Shown here piece by piece: positions 35,990-38,697 of a stretch of DNA of 38,697 nt. Positions within the stretch are counted from its first letter, which is position 1, and each line of letters opens with the position of its first letter. A model generated the notes under the pieces. It did no database searches, was not told the origin of the DNA, and saw nothing but the letters and a program-made list of their open reading frames with translations. This DNA comes from Actinomycetes bacterium. Lineage in GTDB: Bacteria; Actinomycetota; Thermoleophilia; Gaiellales; F1-60-MAGs149. Made by a program: the position numbers and the translations under genes. Location: assembly GCA_025360225.1 (NCBI GenBank), contig JANYCN010000001.1:1-38697 (forward strand), given 5' to 3'.

Positions 35990-36903
35990 GAGCTCGCGAG
36001 GACCTCCGAGAGCGTCGGCGGCATCGCACCGCTACGCTCGCAGGTCATCGCCGCGACGCGGCAGGCGAAGGCAACGGCAGCGGTGAGGAGCTCGTCGTTG
36101 CCGAGGTCGTCGACGCCGAGGCCCCTGGCTCGCCACCAGGCGAGGAAGCCAGCGCCGAACGCATCGCCCGCGCCGACCGTGTCGACGACCGTCACGACCG
36201 GCGACGGCACGATCGTCACGCCACGTGCGGTGACGACGCGAACCGGGCCACCGCCGTCGGTGACGAGCACCACGCCGGCGCCAGCACCGACCAGCACGGC
36301 GGCGCCAGCACGGGCGTCGAGGCCGGGATGCAGAAACGCGAGGTCGTCCACCGAGACCTTGACGACGTCCGCCCGCGCAGCGACCCGCCCGACTCGAGCA
36401 GCGAACGCGCCTCGGTCGGTCACGACCGTCGGGCGGCAGTTCGGATCGACCATCACCAGGGTCTCAGCGGGCAACGCCGCGACGGTCGCCTCCAGCGTTG
36501 TCGCGATCGGCTCGAGCGCGAGGGCGAGCGTGCCGACGTGGAACGCGTCGATCGTCGGCGGGAGCGCGCGGGCGACGTCCTCACCCGTGAGGCCCGGCGC
36601 AGCTGTGCCTTCGAAGTAGAAGTTGTAGAGCGCGCCGCCAGCGGCGTCGAGCTCCGCCACCGCGAGCGTCGTCGGCGCGTCGCAGCCGATGACCGCGGTC
36701 TCAGAGACACCGTCGGCGACGATCGTCGCTCGGAGCATCTGCCCGAAGCGATCGGTCGAGACGCGTCCCAGGAACGTGCAGGTGCCGCCGAGACGAGCGA
36801 CGCCGCGCACCGTGTTGTATGGCCCGCCACCAGCACGCGCGACGACGTTCCCATGCTCGTCGACGATCAGGTCGACGAGGCACTCGCCCGCGACGACGAT
36901 CAT
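35986..36903 (-). CDS. PfkB-family sugar kinase (fructokinase/ribokinase-like)
   Basis: A protein of 305 residues. The N-terminal motif is AGECLVDLIVD with GGGPYNTVRGVARLGGTCTFLGRVSTDRFGQML (PfkB signature 1), followed by lid strands and the C-terminal signature VDTVGAGDAFGAGFLAWW, with the catalytic Asp in GAGDAF. It phosphorylates a sugar such as fructose with ATP; fructose is suggested by the neighbouring transporter type. ATG 36903 overlaps the stop of the ABC ATPase gene (ATGA), so translation is coupled. Confidence 0.88.
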   Translation of the reverse strand: MIVVAGECLVDLIVDEHGNVVARAGGGPYNTVRGVARLGGTCTFLGRVSTDRFGQMLRATIVADGVSETAVIGCDAPTTLAVAELDAAGGALYNFYFEGTAAPGLTGEDVARALPPTIDAFHVGTLALALEPIATTLEATVAALPAETLVMVDPNCRPTVVTDRGAFAARVGRVAARADVVKVSVDDLAFLHPGLDARAGAAVLVGAGAGVVLVTDGGGPVRVVTARGVTIVPSPVVTVVDTVGAGDAFGAGFLAWWRARGLGVDDLGNDELLTAAVAFACRVAAMTCERSGAMPPTLSEVLASS

Positions 36904-37667
36904 GCGTCGACGGTGACAGCGCCGGTCATGATCCCGACGGCCTCCGTCATGGTGTGCGACTGCGGCGTGACGATCGCTGCCCGCCGGCCAAGACGATGGA
37001 TGTGGATGCGGTCCGCGACCTCGAACACGTGCGGCATGTTGTGGCTGATCAGGATCACCGGCAGGCCGCGATCCCGGACATCCTGGATCAGCTTCAGCAC
37101 GCGCGCTGACTCCTTCACACCGAGCGCCGCGGTAGGCTCGTCCATGATCACGACGCGCGAGCCGAACAGGGCAGCGCGCGCGACAGCGACGCCCTGTCGC
37201 TGGCCGCCAGAGAGCGTCTCGACAGCCTGCCCAAGGTTCTGCACCGTGAGGATGCCGAGCTCCTGCATGTGCTTGCTCGCGTCGACGCGCATCCCGCTCA
37301 CGTCGAGCTTTCGCAACACCGAGCCGAGGAGCCCGGGAGCACGACGCTCACGGCCGAGGAACAGGTTGGAGGCGATGTCGAGCGCCGGCGACACGGCAAG
37401 GGTCTGGTAGACGGTCTCGATGCCGAGGGCCCGCGCGTCGAGCGGCGTGCGCATCCGGACAGGGGTTCCGTCGAGCAGGATCTCGCCCTCGTCCGGCACG
37501 ACGGCGCCGGAGAGGCACTTGATCAGCGACGACTTACCGGCGCCGTTGTCGCCGATCACGGCGAGGATCTCGCCGGGCATCAGCGAGAAGTCGGCGTGGT
37601 CGAGCGCGACGACGTGGCCGTAGCGCTTGACGAGCCCGCGCGCCTCGAGCACGGGGGTCGCGCTCAT
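36900..37667 (-). CDS. Sugar ABC transporter ATP-binding protein, single-domain fructose (FrcA) type
   Basis: A protein of 255 residues from ATG 37667, which overlaps the permease stop (ATGA). Walker A is GDNGAGKSSLIKCLSG, the signature is LSGGQRQGVAVARAALFG, Walker B is VVIMDEPTAALGVKES and the switch His is in VILISHNMPHVFEVADRIHI. Most monosaccharide importers of this class have a double ATPase of about 500 residues; this one has a single ATPase domain, as in fructose FrcA. The frame reads on to 37781 as a shadow. With the PfkB kinase this mirrors the Sinorhizobium frcBCAK order, with an additional AroE-like gene. Confidence 0.9.
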   Translation of the reverse strand: MSATPVLEARGLVKRYGHVVALDHADFSLMPGEILAVIGDNGAGKSSLIKCLSGAVVPDEGEILLDGTPVRMRTPLDARALGIETVYQTLAVSPALDIASNLFLGRERRAPGLLGSVLRKLDVSGMRVDASKHMQELGILTVQNLGQAVETLSGGQRQGVAVARAALFGSRVVIMDEPTAALGVKESARVLKLIQDVRDRGLPVILISHNMPHVFEVADRIHIHRLGRRAAIVTPQSHTMTEAVGIMTGAVTVDA

Positions 37668-38644
37668 GCCTGCACCTTCCGGATCTGCTGGTCCGCCGCG
37701 ACGGCGAGGATGACGAGGATGCCGATCACGAACGGCACCCACAGCGCCTCGATGCCGACGATCACCAGGCCGTCGTTGCACACGCCGACGATCAGCGCAC
37801 CGAACAGCACGCCGAGCACCTTGCCGCGGCCGCCGAAGAGGCTGATGCCGCCGATCACGACGGCGGTGATCGACGCGAGGTTCTCCGTCTGCCCGGCCTG
37901 CGGGCTCGCCGAGCCGATCCGACCGATCAGCATCCAGGCAGCGATCGCGCAGAGCAGGCCAGCAACGGCGTACACAGAGAGCAGCACGCGATCGGTGCGG
38001 ACACCGGCGAGACGCGCGGCCTCACGGTCGTCGCCCGTCGCGTAGACGTGGCGTCCCCAAGCCGTCCCGCCGAGCGCGTAGGCGAGAACGAGGAAGAGCA
38101 CGAACATCATCGGCGCGCCCCAAGGGATCGGCGAGCCGTTGATCGTGAAGGCCGTCTCGCCCGTCCACGTGAGGATCGACCCCATGTTTGCACCGAGGAT
38201 CGTCTGCGAGTGCGACAGGTACAGGTTCAACGCGAAGAACACCTGGAACGTGCCGAGCGTGACGATGAAGGGCGGCAGCTTCAGACGGACGATCAGCAGG
38301 CCGTTGGCGAGGCCGCACGCGGTCCCCGCGCCGAGGCCGATGAGGAGCGCAAGCCACCCTGGCAGGCCCTGCTCGGCGCTCAGCTTTCCCATCAGGATCG
38401 AGGTGACGACCATGATCGCGCCGACGGAGAGATCGATGCCGGCAGTGAGGATCACCAGGCTCTGGCCGATCGCGAGCGTGCCGACCACCATCACCTGTTG
38501 AACGACGGTCGCAAGGTTCGTGATCGTGAGGAAGTGTTCGCGATCCCAGATCGTGAACAGCAGGATCGCCATCACGAAGACGAGAAACGGAGCGAGCACC
38601 GAGCTGCGGTGCAGGAGGGCTAGCAGGCTGCGGGCAGAGGGCAC
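37664..38644 (-). CDS. Sugar ABC transporter permease (FrcC/RbsC-like)
   Basis: A protein of 326 residues of the BPD_transp_2 family with about ten hydrophobic segments, starting at GTG 38644 (GGAG nine bases upstream). Hallmarks are LTITNLATVVQQVMVVGTLAIGQSLVILTAGIDLSVGAIM, GLANGLLIVRLKLPPFIVTLGT, GRHVYATGDDREAARLAGVRTDRVLLSVYAVAG (the coupling helix region contacting the ATPase) and SITAVVIGGISLFGGRGKVLGVLFGALIVG. It forms the channel with the adjacent ATPase. The substrate-binding protein gene is expected upstream, beyond the window end at 38645 or further. Confidence 0.92.
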   Translation of the reverse strand: MPSARSLLALLHRSSVLAPFLVFVMAILLFTIWDREHFLTITNLATVVQQVMVVGTLAIGQSLVILTAGIDLSVGAIMVVTSILMGKLSAEQGLPGWLALLIGLGAGTACGLANGLLIVRLKLPPFIVTLGTFQVFFALNLYLSHSQTILGANMGSILTWTGETAFTINGSPIPWGAPMMFVLFLVLAYALGGTAWGRHVYATGDDREAARLAGVRTDRVLLSVYAVAGLLCAIAAWMLIGRIGSASPQAGQTENLASITAVVIGGISLFGGRGKVLGVLFGALIVGVCNDGLVIVGIEALWVPFVIGILVILAVAADQQIRKVQA

Positions 38645-38680
38645 GGGCGTCGCTCCAGGTCGGGTCTCAGAGTGGGTGGC

Positions 38681-38697
38681 GGGGGGGGGGGGGGGGG
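38681..38697. repeat. Terminal poly-G run (17 G)
   Basis: The last 17 bases are all G after GTGGGTGGC. A homopolymer of this kind exactly at the end of the sequence suggests a contig end or a sequencing artefact rather than genomic DNA. Confidence 0.8.

Overview
This is a high-GC bacterial chromosome segment, most likely from an actinobacterium of the Thermoleophilia (Gaiellales/Solirubrobacterales) type. The evidence is the uniformly GC-rich coding sequence, frequent GTG starts, a dnaK-grpE-dnaJ-hspR-clpB operon with a HAIR-like operator, a deazaflavin (F420)-type nitroreductase, and an inositol phospholipid operon. The taxonomic call is inference. No rRNA, tRNA or CRISPR array is visible. 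The last 17 bases are a poly-G run that looks like a contig end.

Left part (1-7400) is a scarred accessory region. It holds a 5'-truncated IS1634-type transposase, a creatinase-like M24 hydrolase with lost metal ligands, an IS4-type transposase stub, and an Rhs/YD-repeat gene whose upstream part is inverted. The Rhs 3' part ends in a glycine/alanine-rich membrane-type tip followed by a small three-helix membrane protein (candidate toxin/immunity pair). After these come an IS30 remnant with an in-frame TGA and a 224-bp duplicated end, then a truncated DnaC-like ATPase and a helix-turn-helix replication-type protein.

The middle (7500-23300) is mostly chromosomal housekeeping: F420-type reductase, secreted protein, L25, peptidyl-tRNA hydrolase, pseudouridine-5'-phosphate glycosidase, the heat-shock operon, a TPM-like membrane protein, a 2H phosphoesterase and MoaA. 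Opposite moaA is a dihydrolipoamide dehydrogenase/MerA-like flavoprotein. Its first redox cysteine codon is replaced by an in-frame TGA, with two perfect hairpins directly downstream, one with a GGUC apical loop. This is the strongest candidate for something unusual in the window: a selenocysteine-containing flavin disulfide reductase.

The next block (23293-28084) is an inositol-lipid unit: a PAP2-type phosphatase/transferase, a leader with two strong hairpins that share a GGAT tetraloop, a phosphatidylinositol-phosphate synthase-like CDP-alcohol transferase, inositol-3-phosphate synthase, and a GT-B glycosyltransferase fused to a PHP phosphoesterase. It is followed by a divergent uracil-DNA-glycosylase-like protein, and then by a membrane protein that carries presenilin/SPP-type aspartyl protease motifs fused to a SAM-binding-like Rossmann domain.

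The right part (30200-38644) has a 23S rRNA methyltransferase of the RlmD/TrmA family, an MFS transporter divergent from a LysR regulator, a DadA/SoxB-like FAD oxidoreductase with a clear promoter and a T-N11-A operator, and a tightly overlapping minus-strand operon of fructose-type ABC permease, ABC ATPase, PfkB kinase and AroE-like dehydrogenase. The operon probably continues beyond the window with a substrate-binding protein.
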